DNA of 61,282 bases from Leptospira sp. (GTDB lineage Bacteria > Spirochaetota > Leptospiria > Leptospirales > Leptospiraceae): the NCBI GenBank assembly GCA_027533185.1, contig JAPZTS010000010.1:1-61282 (forward strand). Direction: 5' to 3'. Position numbers and translations under genes: made by a program. A model generated the notes under the pieces. That model was not told where the DNA came from. It was given only the letters and a program-made list of their open reading frames with translations, and ran no database searches. Every line of letters starts with the position of its first letter. Positions within the stretch are counted from its first letter, which is position 1. This document shows positions 26,125 to 35,241 of the stretch, piece by piece.

Positions 26125-26829
26125 TTAAAAATGGGAATACTCGAATCCTGATTTTTCTAAAATCTCACACCTAAGAGTGGTAAATTCAAAATGAAAATCT
26201 TTTCGATTTCTTTCTGACATAGCTTCTTTGTGTTTCAACCCGTCTAGATTCGGCTGAGTTCCATGGACCATACCCACCATCGCTTCTTCAGATTCCCAGA
26301 TACTAAACGTAAAAAAATTTCCAAAAGGTCTAAACGCTGCAAAAGCTAACTTTTGTTTTTTGTGGTCCCGAACCTGTTTTTCCACAGGTTTTCCCCATTT
26401 TGCAAATCGAAATAACTCACTTAGTTTGAGTCTTGCCAATGTGACAGCAACCGTCTCGTTTGTGTTTGGTGAAAGTCTTGGGTAGAGAGTTGCGGATTCA
26501 ATTTCTTTAATTTTTCCCCACCGGCGATAGAGAGATAGAGTAAGAGACCAGCCATATTGGAATTGGCTTTTGGGACTTCGGATTTTAAAAGTCTCAAAAG
26601 CCTTTGAATCCTCCCAATGGCCAAGAAATACCAGATGATTGAAACTGTATCTTCTAAAGGAATAGATAGGCTCGCCAAGGACCATTGGAAGAAAAATCTC
26701 TCCATGAAGAAGGCCTGTAATTTTTCGAAAGCGAACGGGGAATAGGATGTAAAAAGGCATTTTGTAAAAGGGAATCTTAAAAAACTGAATGCTAAAGATT
26801 TCTTGTGGTTGATTCGGATTTTGAGTCAT
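26125..26829 (-). CDS. Spheroidene monooxygenase (CrtA)-like protein
   Basis: 234 residues. The C-terminal half resembles CrtA-like proteins: VTLARLKLSELFRFAKWGKPV, then NFFTFSIWESEEAMVGMVHG (CrtA has TFSIW...AM...A) and a final block FTTLRCEILEKSG. CrtA is a heme-dependent carotenoid oxygenase. Many relatives in non-phototrophs are unassigned and may be small-molecule-binding proteins of the dimeric alpha-beta barrel type. No other carotenoid gene is visible in the window, so I do not claim carotenoid chemistry. It precedes the lipocalin gene, with a divergent membrane-protein gene on its other side. Confidence 0.55.
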   Translation of the reverse strand: MTQNPNQPQEIFSIQFFKIPFYKMPFYILFPVRFRKITGLLHGEIFLPMVLGEPIYSFRRYSFNHLVFLGHWEDSKAFETFKIRSPKSQFQYGWSLTLSLYRRWGKIKEIESATLYPRLSPNTNETVAVTLARLKLSELFRFAKWGKPVEKQVRDHKKQKLAFAAFRPFGNFFTFSIWESEEAMVGMVHGTQPNLDGLKHKEAMSERNRKDFHFEFTTLRCEILEKSGFEYSHF

Positions 26830-26842
26830 TTGGAGTGGGGTT

Positions 26843-27646
26843 GTGGGAGAAATTTTTTTCTTGAAGTTGGTTCTTGGTTTTGGTTATTTCATAGCTCCTT
26901 ATTTTAGCAATCGATTCTTTTTAAATCACTCTAGTATATATAGACGAATCCATTCCATTTCTCTTTTGGTCTATCTCTTTGTTTTGCGATTTAATTTGCC
27001 AATCTTAAACTTGATTTGGATCGCATTTTCTCTATTGGGTTTCCTACTTCTTTTTCTTCAAAATAGGGAGAATCTCTTCCACAAAAATACCTATCTTGGA
27101 TTCCTACCGTTGGGATTCAGCATGGTTTCTACCCTTTGGTATGTATCCGGTTCCAATCAATTCTATCTTCTTGGATATGATCAAATATGGAGTCTGTATG
27201 CGGCGGTCCATGGGTGTTTCATTGGTTGGTTATTTCTGTCCGGAGTGGTCTATATTTCTCAAAAAAATCCAGATTCGAAGGTGATTCCCTTCTTTGTCCT
27301 CTTCCTTGTCATTTTTTTTCTGATCATTGCCATCGGCATCTACCAATCTAAGGCTCTAAAAAGAATCGGAGTCATTGGCTATTGTTTCTTAGTTCCATCC
27401 GTTATCCTACATTCATTCACTCTTATGAAAAATAAGTTTTCAAAATACCTGATGGGTTTTTGTTTTTCTTTCGTATCGTTTACTTTATTCTTTGCTATCT
27501 GTTATGAGTTCCAGTGGACTTTTGGTTTCGACTTTCAAAATTATAGGAATATGACTTTTTTACATGGTGGAACTAATGCTCTGGTTGTGGTTCCTCTGTT
27601 TTTACTTGCCCTCGACCGCGAATACCAATTGCCTGCAGATTCCTGA
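26843..27646 (+). CDS. Multi-pass membrane protein, YndJ-like
   Basis: 267 residues with about eight hydrophobic helices, GTG start and a TGGAG site. The last helix is preceded by MTFLHGGTNALVVVPLFL, and YAAVHGCFIGWLF lies in the middle. These His-containing helix ends recall the YndJ family of membrane proteins. The match is weak, and function is unknown in either case. Only 13 bases separate it from the divergent CrtA-like gene, so promoters must overlap the coding starts. It converges with the beta-propeller lipoprotein gene, 14 bases apart. Confidence 0.55.
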   Translation: MGEIFFLKLVLGFGYFIAPYFSNRFFLNHSSIYRRIHSISLLVYLFVLRFNLPILNLIWIAFSLLGFLLLFLQNRENLFHKNTYLGFLPLGFSMVSTLWYVSGSNQFYLLGYDQIWSLYAAVHGCFIGWLFLSGVVYISQKNPDSKVIPFFVLFLVIFFLIIAIGIYQSKALKRIGVIGYCFLVPSVILHSFTLMKNKFSKYLMGFCFSFVSFTLFFAICYEFQWTFGFDFQNYRNMTFLHGGTNALVVVPLFLLALDREYQLPADS

Positions 27647-27660
27647 CCTAAAAATATACT

Positions 27661-28974
27661 TCATTTTCCTTCCACAAATAAAAGTGTCATTGAATTTGTG
27701 TTATTCGGAATGGGAAGGAGGCTTGGGCTCGAGAGTTGACCGTTGCTTCTGATTGGATAGGAACCTAATTGGTTTGTGGCCGTATTTGCAACGCAAACAG
27801 CATACAACATATTTCCCTTCGGGTGGATTGCCATACGGGATATATTTACGTTAGTTGGACAAGATGTTCCCCCCGGCGTAGGCGTAACACTAATGGGAGC
27901 GGGATTGATGATACCCGTTGTTTGGTCAACACTATAGGCATAGATATTTGTATTTCCATAGGCATAGATATAGTTTCCGCTTGGATGGAGGACAACCGAT
28001 TTTGGTGATTGGAAAGAATCGACACTCTGGACCAATATGCTTGTTCCAATCAATGTATTTGTCGTTGGGGTAACAGCAAATTGTACAATTCTTCCTGCGT
28101 TCGTTTGATTGGTGATATTGGCACAGTACATAAAATTAGCGTTTAAGGAATAAACGCAATTTCCATTTTCAGGATATAAGTCGCCCTGCGTGATCGTATT
28201 GCTATTCGTCGAGACTCCAAGTGTTCCCGTGTTCAAATCAGAAATGGGATAAAAGATTCGCGTTATACCTAAACTATCTTTATGAAATGTCATAAAGTAA
28301 TTTTGAGTTGGATGTATTGGGCTCAAGACATACCAAAATCGATTTGGTTCTGTAGTGTTGACCTCGCCGAAGAACGTTCCCGACTCATCGATTTGTAACT
28401 TAGAGAAAGAAGCAACCGAAGGTGAAGTTGTGTAATAAAAAAACTTTCCACTCGAATGAAACGCGGAAGAGCCTTGCATAAAAACAGGAATATTCGTCGA
28501 TGTGTAATCATTTTTGAATGTTAAACTCCCATCAGGATTTCGTAGGAAAGATCGGAAACTGTTTACACCATTGGTAACTAAATGTTTTCCATTCCATAAC
28601 GCAAACATAGGAGCTGGATTGGCAGATGGAGTCGGAATGGATCCAATCGGTGTAAGGACTCCATCATTTCCTGTATTGTAAAAATAGATGAGCCCGTTTG
28701 CCCGGTCCACCAAGTACAGAGTGTTCAGAGGATCTGAGTTTCCGGAATTTAGATTGAAACAAATTTGGGAATTGGTAACCAAACTCGAGAGAAAGAAGTT
28801 TTTTGAGTTGGGGTCACAGGTTGCATTCAATTCAGGAAGTTTGCAATTTGTAGAGACACAAAGAATTCCTAGGAGAATACGGAAAGAGATTGCGTTTCTT
28901 TTTGTTCTGGGAAAAAGCTCTTGAAACAGAATTTGAATTTGGTTAATGAAAGACACGTCCGTACTTATCCCCAT
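27661..28974 (-). CDS. Beta-propeller lipoprotein (lactonase-like)
   Basis: 437 residues. After an unusually long N-terminus the lipobox CVSTNC puts the lipidated Cys at 44, and an internal Met might be the true start. The rest has repeated strands of a 6-phosphogluconolactonase/YVTN-like propeller: LYLVDRANGLIYFYNTGNDG, SPIHPTQNYFMTFHKD, VVLHPSGNYIYAYGN, MAIHPKGNMLYAVCV. The H-P-x-G-N-x-L/I-Y motif repeats about four times. Leptospira has many such surface or periplasmic propeller lipoproteins. Enzymatic activity is doubtful because active-site residues cannot be identified. AAGGA precedes the ATG. Confidence 0.72.
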   Translation of the reverse strand: MGISTDVSFINQIQILFQELFPRTKRNAISFRILLGILCVSTNCKLPELNATCDPNSKNFFLSSLVTNSQICFNLNSGNSDPLNTLYLVDRANGLIYFYNTGNDGVLTPIGSIPTPSANPAPMFALWNGKHLVTNGVNSFRSFLRNPDGSLTFKNDYTSTNIPVFMQGSSAFHSSGKFFYYTTSPSVASFSKLQIDESGTFFGEVNTTEPNRFWYVLSPIHPTQNYFMTFHKDSLGITRIFYPISDLNTGTLGVSTNSNTITQGDLYPENGNCVYSLNANFMYCANITNQTNAGRIVQFAVTPTTNTLIGTSILVQSVDSFQSPKSVVLHPSGNYIYAYGNTNIYAYSVDQTTGIINPAPISVTPTPGGTSCPTNVNISRMAIHPKGNMLYAVCVANTATNQLGSYPIRSNGQLSSPSLLPIPNNTNSMTLLFVEGK

Positions 28975-29046
28975 GCTTTTCCTTAATCATCAATTCGATC
29001 TAAAATAAAGCAAGGGGAAATAAATTGATGAGGAAGTGTTTTTTTT

Positions 29047-29352
29047 CTATTTCCAACCTTTGGTGGCACCGTCAACGGATTGGCGAGAGCACTTAAATCG
29101 GGTTGTTTTAATACCACGTAAGGTTTGGTTTTTAAGCTGGCCCTGTTCGAAAACCCTTCGTCGCCACCTTTGGAATGCCTTTGTATCTAATATATGGCGC
29201 ATCAATTTTACAAATTCATTTGGTGAAAAACCAAACTGACGTTCGATGGCCTCAAAAGGGGTTCTGTCTTCCCATCCCATCTGCACAAGTCGTTCGATTT
29301 CTTCTTGGGAGAGCTTTTGGATCTGGGTTTTTAAGTTTCGAGAGAGACTCAT
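29047..29352 (-). CDS. TIGR03643/DUF2805-like small protein
   Basis: 101 residues, cytoplasmic. LVQMGWEDRTPFEAIERQFG, then FVKLMRHILDTKAFQRWRRRV matches the small family known as TIGR03643 (DUF2805), with its W-x-D-R-T-P-F-E-A-I core and R-x-W-R-x-R-V end. It looks like a helix-turn-helix-type fold. No function is known to me. The C-terminal tail after about residue 75 is longer than in typical members and is basic (RGIKTTRFKCSRQ). Single gene. Confidence 0.78.
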   Translation of the reverse strand: MSLSRNLKTQIQKLSQEEIERLVQMGWEDRTPFEAIERQFGFSPNEFVKLMRHILDTKAFQRWRRRVFEQGQLKNQTLRGIKTTRFKCSRQSVDGATKGWK

Positions 29353-29412
29353 GGGAATTTTCGTTCCTAGTTTAGACGGGAACGCGAATGCATTTAGATA
29401 TCCTTTCTAACC

Positions 29413-29448
29413 AGAGGGACTCGCAGAAGCTCTATCGGCGATCCCTCT
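29413..29448. repeat. Stem-loop downstream of the Ser/Thr-rich lipoprotein gene
   Basis: AGAGGGA (29413-29419) pairs with TCCCTCT (29442-29448), and the stem continues inward, after one bulged C, with TCGC/GCGA. It lies 24 bases past the stop of the minus-strand lipoprotein gene at 29472, the right place for a transcription end. There is no T run after the stem on the minus strand, so Rho-dependent or RNA-stabilising roles are as likely. Confidence 0.55.
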
Positions 29449-29471
29449 AGAAAGTGAAAAAAATATGTAAG

Positions 29472-30587
29472 CTAAGGAGTAGTTAAAACGTCACCACCAC
29501 ATACGGTAGACGCAGTTCCTGTTGTTTCTGGGGAGTAAAAATTTATGACTGCTCTCGAATCTTGAAACAATGGATTTCCAAAACAACGAGCTATACGCGA
29601 TGTGTTACTACATTGCGAAGCAGAATAGACGCTCCCTGTACCTTGGAGAGTCGCACAGACAGTGGAATTGCCAGGATTCGCATCAAGATAGTCCACGCAA
29701 CGATTTGCAAATGCACTTGTGCCTCCGTTACAGGATGGGGTGGAAAAAGAAACAAATGGGGGAAAGTTGGAGACCATCCGGGAGGCAATGAATGTGCCAG
29801 AACCAGAGACCTTTCTAATTCTTAGATAGTTGGTTTGGGAACCCGTAACTAAATATGACCCAAATTCGAATTGATTTGATCCATTGGCATTAACTTCAGA
29901 TCCAATGGTAGCAAACGTAGTGCCATTAAACAAAACCAAGGCGATATTGAGACCACCAGTGACAGTAAATCCCGAGAGAGTAAGTCTCGTATTCGTACCA
30001 AAACTAGAAACTGGAAAAAATGCATAATCCGCCGTTGCCAAGCTCGTGACTGAGGATGTGCTAGTCAGACTGGATCCAAGTATGGAACCCGTTGGAAATA
30101 GGACAAAACTTGAAAAACTGGTTTTTGAAGTTTCCCCTGTTGCGAGAAATTCATAAAAAATCTGTCTTGGGGTGCCTGCTGTCGGAGATTGCAATGCCGA
30201 CGGAATGGAAGCTATGGTAATATTTTGGTCATTTTGGCTACTGTCGTTGAACGCATAACTTCCCACTTCTGTATCCGAAGGTGTAATAGTGCTGTCAGTT
30301 GAAAAGAATAATCTATGTGTGACTGTCCCACGTTGGCCTGGGTTGATTCGCACTGTAAAAGAAACGGAACTAGAAGCTACTCCAGTAGTCGGTGCAGTAG
30401 AAAACGAATAATTGAAACTACTTGTAGTGGTACTGGGTGTTGAAGAGGTTGTCCCTGTCGAACTTCTTTGTGTCAATAGAGGTAAAAGAAGAAAGGTGGT
30501 TTGGTCTTCCGATTTCTCAGCTTGGCAATTAAGAACGAAGAAAAAGGAAACTAGTACGGAAATTTGAAATTTTAATAATATACGCAT
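29472..30587 (-). CDS. Ser/Thr-rich surface lipoprotein with Cys-rich C-terminus
   Basis: 371 residues, lipobox FFVLNC (C21). Residues 40-60 are a Ser/Thr-only linker (STGTTSSTPSTTTSS), typical of a flexible tether. A region with repeated short strands follows (SVSFTVRINPGQRGTVTHRLFF, LTLSGFTVTGGLNIALVLF) and resembles Ig-like or pre-peptidase C-terminal-type beta sandwiches. The last 90 residues hold eight cysteines (CNGG, RCVDYLD, TVCATLQ, SQCSN, ARCFG, TVCGG), likely disulfide-linked outside the cytoplasm. No enzyme motif is visible. Its role could be adhesion or substrate binding, but that is a guess. Confidence 0.68.
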   Translation of the reverse strand: MRILLKFQISVLVSFFFVLNCQAEKSEDQTTFLLLPLLTQRSSTGTTSSTPSTTTSSFNYSFSTAPTTGVASSSVSFTVRINPGQRGTVTHRLFFSTDSTITPSDTEVGSYAFNDSSQNDQNITIASIPSALQSPTAGTPRQIFYEFLATGETSKTSFSSFVLFPTGSILGSSLTSTSSVTSLATADYAFFPVSSFGTNTRLTLSGFTVTGGLNIALVLFNGTTFATIGSEVNANGSNQFEFGSYLVTGSQTNYLRIRKVSGSGTFIASRMVSNFPPFVSFSTPSCNGGTSAFANRCVDYLDANPGNSTVCATLQGTGSVYSASQCSNTSRIARCFGNPLFQDSRAVINFYSPETTGTASTVCGGDVLTTP

Positions 30588-30672
30588 AACGAAAATTTGT
30601 TTAGGGGAAGCTTTTTGTCAATCGAATTCCTTATTTTCGCTATGCGATACTTTTGGGATTTCCCGCATTGCC

Positions 30673-31329
30673 TTAAAACCAATACGTGACATTCACTACG
30701 CCCACAGGCAGAGCGGTTTCTCCGACCATCTCCCTTCGGTTAGCATCTGCATAGATAGGCCAAGGATTGGATTTGGCCACGACCTTGGCAACACCAGCTT
30801 GTAAATCCACTGACCAATTTTCCGCGAACTTCCATTCATAACCAAATAGTCCCATCAGTTCTAGGTCCATGCTCGTATAACTCCTCTTTCGTGCTACCTC
30901 GTCCAATACGAACAAATCTAGACTAGCGCTTGCTAGTGCCAAAGATCGCAAACTGGTTGGACCTGGACTTACGGCTTGGGTAAGACGGCTCCTTCCGTAG
31001 GCAGCCTGGAATTCAACATGCCAAGAACTGTTCAAAAATTGTCGGAAGCCCAAAATCCCCGAGGTCTCTGTAAACGTACCTTCCGTCGGACGGTTTTCCG
31101 GCACCGAATGGCCTACGCCCAAAAGTAAATCGGTTCGCCAGGATTCGTTGGAATGAAGGGAGCGCCTGTAGACAAATCGAAATTTTCCGCCCGGGAATAT
31201 GGGCCAGAGGACATTGGATCGAAATCCTTGTTTGGGCAAACGAATGGGTTCGGCACTCAAGGCATTCCCAAACAAAGACACAAGAAGGAAGAAAAGGAAA
31301 GAAAATCCGAAAACGAATCTAAGAAACAT
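30673..31329 (-). CDS. Outer-membrane barrel-like protein divergent from TetR regulator
   Basis: About 218 residues from ATG 31329 (GAGG six bases upstream; GTG 31335 is weaker). Signal peptide FLFFLLVSLFGNALSAE, cut after SA. The mature chain has strand patterns with Arg/Trp/Tyr ends (GGKFRFVYRRSL, WHVEFQAAYGRSRL, NWSVDLQAGVAKVVAK) and ends VNVTYWF, an aromatic barrel terminus. It is probably an 8-stranded barrel. It faces the TetR gene across 115 bases containing a perfect inverted repeat, which suggests that the regulator controls it. No named family recognised. Confidence 0.65.
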   Translation of the reverse strand: MFLRFVFGFSFLFFLLVSLFGNALSAEPIRLPKQGFRSNVLWPIFPGGKFRFVYRRSLHSNESWRTDLLLGVGHSVPENRPTEGTFTETSGILGFRQFLNSSWHVEFQAAYGRSRLTQAVSPGPTSLRSLALASASLDLFVLDEVARKRSYTSMDLELMGLFGYEWKFAENWSVDLQAGVAKVVAKSNPWPIYADANRREMVGETALPVGVVNVTYWF

Positions 31330-31340
31330 ATACACCTCAT

Positions 31341-31396
31341 TAATCTTGACGCTGTCAAAATTATGAAAAAAAATAATCTGGATGTTGTCAAGATTA
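31341..31396. promoter_or_regulatory. Inverted-repeat operator candidate for the TetR regulator
   Basis: TAATCTTGAC at 31341-31350 is repeated inverted as GTCAAGATTA at 31387-31396. Nested inside is TTGAC-GCT-GTCAA (31346-31358), a 13-bp palindrome of the size TetR dimers bind. It lies between the divergent barrel and TetR genes, overlapping the probable promoters of both. Two TetR dimers, or one dimer with looping, are possible arrangements. Confidence 0.65.
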
Positions 31397-31444
31397 AATT
31401 GAAGTTTTCGGAATCTTAGGAAAGATTTTGTATGGAACGTCTAA

Positions 31445-32050
31445 ATGGCTACGGAAACAAGGAAGTCTTACCACCACGGAAATCTCTATAAAACCCTATT
31501 GCAAACGGGGGAGGAGTGGATACGTACCCGCGGGATGGAGGCCTTTTCTCTCCGTGCTTGTGCAAAAGCTGCCGGTGTTGCCCACAGCGCTCCTGGACAT
31601 TATTTTAAAGAAGTTGGGGAGATTTTTACGGAAATAGGGGTACGGACTTTCGAACGACTTGCAGACTTCATTATCCAAAGCAAACAAGCAGAGCCCGATG
31701 CCGACCCTCTTTTTGCTGTTTGTTCTGCCTATGTTCAATTTGCAAGACAGGACCCAAAACTCTTCCAAATGCTATTCCACTCGGATCGCATCAACAGAGG
31801 TTCGGAAAGATTCCAAAGAGCCGGCGAACTGGCGTTTCGAGAACTTGCGCTTGCGATCGACCCAGACCCCAAAAAAAGGCAGTTGAATCACGCAAAGATT
31901 CTTTTTGCTTGGAGCCAAATCCATGGTTTGGCCATGCTTTCTATTGACGGACCAATGGCACCTGTTGGAGGAAATCGAAGTGGTCTCAATGAGGAACCGA
32001 TTGTCACTTCGCTTCGCCGGTTGGTTGAGGTGGTTCGAAATTGGAACTAA
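31445..32050 (+). CDS. TetR/AcrR-family regulator with WHG-type C-terminal domain
   Basis: 201 residues. The helix-turn-helix is at about 12-57 (YHHGNLYKTLLQTGEEWI, AFSLRACAKAAGVAHSAPGHYF), an unmistakable TetR N-terminus. The C-terminal ligand domain has the WHG-like block KILFAWSQIHGLAMLSIDGPM (W...HG). Such regulators are mostly repressors released by a small ligand. It is divergent from a barrel gene across a short region with a matching palindrome, so autoregulation plus control of the barrel is likely. It is followed 42 bases later by a gene of unknown function on the same strand. Confidence 0.9.
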   Translation: MATETRKSYHHGNLYKTLLQTGEEWIRTRGMEAFSLRACAKAAGVAHSAPGHYFKEVGEIFTEIGVRTFERLADFIIQSKQAEPDADPLFAVCSAYVQFARQDPKLFQMLFHSDRINRGSERFQRAGELAFRELALAIDPDPKKRQLNHAKILFAWSQIHGLAMLSIDGPMAPVGGNRSGLNEEPIVTSLRRLVEVVRNWN

Positions 32051-32092
32051 AGAATTGACTGAAATACATATGTATTTTCGTCTTCTTCTGCT

Positions 32093-32974
32093 ATGAATCC
32101 ACTGATTTGGGATTTCTGGAAAAAAGCGGGTCCCGAAAATGCTCGGGATACCTTACGTTTTTTATGCCAGACCGAGTATTTAGAAGAATACTTAGAAATT
32201 CTTTTCGAAGTGGAAGAGTTGCGGGAATACTTTGTTAGATACCTTTGGATTTTAAGAGAGGAGGCAGAAATAGTTCAACTCCTCAATCGAAAGGATTTAC
32301 CAACGCAGTTAATCATTCAATTTTTAATTTTTGGATTTGGATCTAGTTTAGAGAAAGATCAGTCCTCAAAATCTGCTTATCATTATGAGTTGGTAAAACA
32401 GATTTCACCCGAACAGAGTGTTCGTATTCTTCTGGATAGTTCTGACATTTTAAAAGATGTTTACTTACGAATTCTTTTGGTAGCCAATCTGGATGCTGTT
32501 CAATGGGATTTTTACTTCAATCAATTAGAAGAGTCCGATGGTGGAATTGCTGTTTTAGTAAAATTGTTTGAACCAATTCCTGAATCCGAAACCAAAGCTA
32601 TTTTTTTTAACAATACCAGTCTCTACCAATACATTCGGATGATTTTGGTTATGGTCAACCAAGATAATCCCGCTGAACGTATGTTCTTTGAAAGAATTAG
32701 CCTTGTTTTGGAGGAAATTCGAAAATGGGAGTCCTTCGTAAAGGAAATGAAAGAGTTTTTTCCTTTTGGTGAAGAATCCAAATTACCTCCACAAGAAAGA
32801 AATCCCAACCGACTATCAATTCTCTTGCATGAGTTATCTCAGCTCGATGAAAATGACCAGGAAGTGCTGTTGGAATACTTTTATCAAAATCAACTTATTT
32901 TGGATAACCAAGAAAAATTGTTAATGAGAGGAGTCTTAAAAAACTACGGGCAAAACCAACAGTTTTTCGTCTGA
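32093..32974 (+). CDS. Hypothetical helical protein
   Basis: 293 residues, no signal peptide, no recognised family. The sequence is acidic and strongly helical, with many Leu/Glu heptad-like stretches (TEYLEEYLEILFEVEELREYF, IRMILVMVNQDNPAERMFF, LHELSQLDENDQEVLLEYF). This suggests an all-alpha scaffold or adaptor. It lies 42 bases downstream of the TetR gene on the same strand, so it may share that promoter, and 3 bases from the convergent MCP stop. Codon use looks like the neighbours. Confidence 0.6.
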   Translation: MNPLIWDFWKKAGPENARDTLRFLCQTEYLEEYLEILFEVEELREYFVRYLWILREEAEIVQLLNRKDLPTQLIIQFLIFGFGSSLEKDQSSKSAYHYELVKQISPEQSVRILLDSSDILKDVYLRILLVANLDAVQWDFYFNQLEESDGGIAVLVKLFEPIPESETKAIFFNNTSLYQYIRMILVMVNQDNPAERMFFERISLVLEEIRKWESFVKEMKEFFPFGEESKLPPQERNPNRLSILLHELSQLDENDQEVLLEYFYQNQLILDNQEKLLMRGVLKNYGQNQQFFV

Positions 32975-32976
32975 TA

Positions 32977-35067
32977 TCAGTCAAGATTTGCCGCAATTTC
33001 AACTAAAGATTTAATCTCCAAAGAAATTTGGTTTGTAGCCACGGAAGCTTCTTTTAAGGACTCATAGAACGTGTGTAAGGATTCGGAAACTTCATGTACA
33101 ACCATCTTTTCCTCTTGAGAAGCCTCGCCTACGGAACGGATTAAAGATTCAAATTCTCCCAAGTTTTCGTTCATCTTTCGACTCGTTTCAATTTGGACAT
33201 GAACAACGGTTTTTAGTTTTTCTAAAGTCTCAGACAGTGACTCCACACTCCGATGGGAACCTTCAATAGTTCCTCTCGCATCTTCGATATTTTTTTTACC
33301 CGTTTGGATTTCCTTTGCATTCCCTTCTATGAGTGTTGAAATATTGGCGATAGACTCTTCTGTTCGAGTGGCTAATTTAGCTATCTCACTTGCCACCACA
33401 GCAAATCCTCGGCCGTGTATTCCTGCTCGGGCTGCTTCGATAGAGGCATTTAACGAGAGTAAATGGATTTGTTCCGATATTTCCTGAATTAGTTCCAAGA
33501 CATAGCTCATCTCAACAGAACTACTTTCTACATTTTCAAAGGATGAAAATAGATTTTTTAAAGAATCCTTACTTGCTTGAGACAAATCATTCAGCGAAGT
33601 AAAATCTTTTTGTGTATGAGAAAGTGATGCTACCACATCTTCCAGTTCTTTTTCAAGATTGTCCTTTAAAGATTTAATCACCTGAAATCGATTTGTGTTT
33701 TCTCGAATCATTTCAGATATACGATCCACATTACGGCTGACTTCTTCCATTGCCGAGGCGATCCGATCTGATTCTAAACTTTGATCACGACTTACGCTTG
33801 CTAATCCTTCCGTGCTCTCTTCAATTAGGGCACTGGATTTTTTGACCTTATCTGCGACGATATGTTTGGTCTCAAGAGCTTTAGCAAAAGAGGCCAATGA
33901 ATCAATTAGCTTGGATACTTCTACCGAATCCTTATTCTGGAGTTCAATGCGTACATCTAAATTGCCTAAAGAAAGGGAGTGAAGGGATTCAGAGATCAAT
34001 GAAATCCGATTGATATTATCATTTTTGAATTTGTTTGTTAAATAAAAACTAACGACTAAACAAAGAGAAACTAAAAGTAAGATTCCTGCAATTTCCAATC
34101 GATGTTTGAAAAGCTCTCGGTCAATCTCATGTTCTATTTCTTTACCTGTCGACAAACCTAAAAATTCTATGGATACAAGGGCCTTCTGAGAATTCTCAAA
34201 AAATTCAGGGAGGGATGGAACCTCTTCGTTTCTTTCGAATTTGTTCTGAAGTTCTTCGAGATAGTGTAAATAATTCACATGATGTTTGTTATTTGCGTCT
34301 TCGTATGCCTTGAGGTACTCTCCAGAAGCGGAATATTTTTCTTCATAAAGGGAGAGTTGCAGCCAAAGTGCAAGAGTTAGATTTTTTAAAATTTTGATCC
34401 GCTGTATCTTTTCGGGGCTAGGCATTTTTTTTTGAGCCGTTGCTATGGCCCAATAGGTCCTCTCCCTGCCCGAATACTCTCGTATTTGCCAGGCCAAACG
34501 TGCAATCGAAAGCAAAGTCTCAATTCTTTCAGAATCGGAATCAACATTGAGATGGGCACGGTACGCTTCTAGTGATTCCAAAGCCCTTGGAAAATCATCA
34601 GGAAATCGCTCCAAAAGACTTGGATCTCTTTTCGGTTTTTCGACTTGGACCGCATTGTCGATTTCTCTTCGCATTTTTTGAATGTTCTTTCTGATCTTTT
34701 CTATGGCACCAAGTGGTGCTTGCGAGCCATCGGGATCCTCGAGGGACCATGTCTGCAAAGCAGAATCCAGTCTTTGGTCTCCCTTTTTCCTTTGTTCTTC
34801 TATCAAAACAACGTATTCTTTTGGGAGGGGTGAATCGAGTTCTAAACCGATTTGACTGACACTCCTTTCCAAAGAGAGTTCTATCAGTCCTTGCAATAGA
34901 TCGCTGGAAATCTTTACCCTCTTTGATATACCAGAGAATTTTTTATGATCTCGGATCGAAGCTCCCAGTAAAAAAAATGCAAGTAATAGAACAAAACCAA
35001 TCTGGTAAAGCGATACCCGAAGTATCTGGCTCTTTAAACTGTTTCTAGTTTGGGTCGAGACATTCAT
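32977..35067 (-). CDS. Methyl-accepting chemotaxis protein with large periplasmic domain
   Basis: 696 residues. TM1 is at about 18-38. A large helical periplasmic sensor runs from 40 to 315, rich in charged helices and not matched to a named family. TM2 is at about 318-340, followed by HAMP and a signalling domain whose tip reads [23 protein letters not shown]. The sensor is unusually long for the receptors in this window. AGGAAGGAG lies about 15 bases before the ATG, farther than usual. Signal unknown. Single gene. Confidence 0.92.
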   Translation of the reverse strand: MNVSTQTRNSLKSQILRVSLYQIGFVLLLAFFLLGASIRDHKKFSGISKRVKISSDLLQGLIELSLERSVSQIGLELDSPLPKEYVVLIEEQRKKGDQRLDSALQTWSLEDPDGSQAPLGAIEKIRKNIQKMRREIDNAVQVEKPKRDPSLLERFPDDFPRALESLEAYRAHLNVDSDSERIETLLSIARLAWQIREYSGRERTYWAIATAQKKMPSPEKIQRIKILKNLTLALWLQLSLYEEKYSASGEYLKAYEDANNKHHVNYLHYLEELQNKFERNEEVPSLPEFFENSQKALVSIEFLGLSTGKEIEHEIDRELFKHRLEIAGILLLVSLCLVVSFYLTNKFKNDNINRISLISESLHSLSLGNLDVRIELQNKDSVEVSKLIDSLASFAKALETKHIVADKVKKSSALIEESTEGLASVSRDQSLESDRIASAMEEVSRNVDRISEMIRENTNRFQVIKSLKDNLEKELEDVVASLSHTQKDFTSLNDLSQASKDSLKNLFSSFENVESSSVEMSYVLELIQEISEQIHLLSLNASIEAARAGIHGRGFAVVASEIAKLATRTEESIANISTLIEGNAKEIQTGKKNIEDARGTIEGSHRSVESLSETLEKLKTVVHVQIETSRKMNENLGEFESLIRSVGEASQEEKMVVHEVSESLHTFYESLKEASVATNQISLEIKSLVEIAANLD

Positions 35068-35241
35068 CTAATGGTGATTCTAACTCCTTCCTTTAGGTAA
35101 AATCCGAAAAAAGTCCGTTCAAGGTGTGCACAAAAACTAAAACTCGATGGAAGAACAAGCCCCATGGAAGAGGTATAGCTAAAAATTGGCGAGTCTATTT
35201 TTGTGGGTAAACTATGTACAAACTAATCGATTTGACGAAAT

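Noticed and set aside
26421..26705. 94-residue minus ORF inside the CrtA-like gene
   Set aside because: Out-of-frame shadow of the better supported gene.
31428..31637. ORF overlapping the TetR start in another frame
   Set aside because: TetR frame has a clear family match; the other is a shadow.
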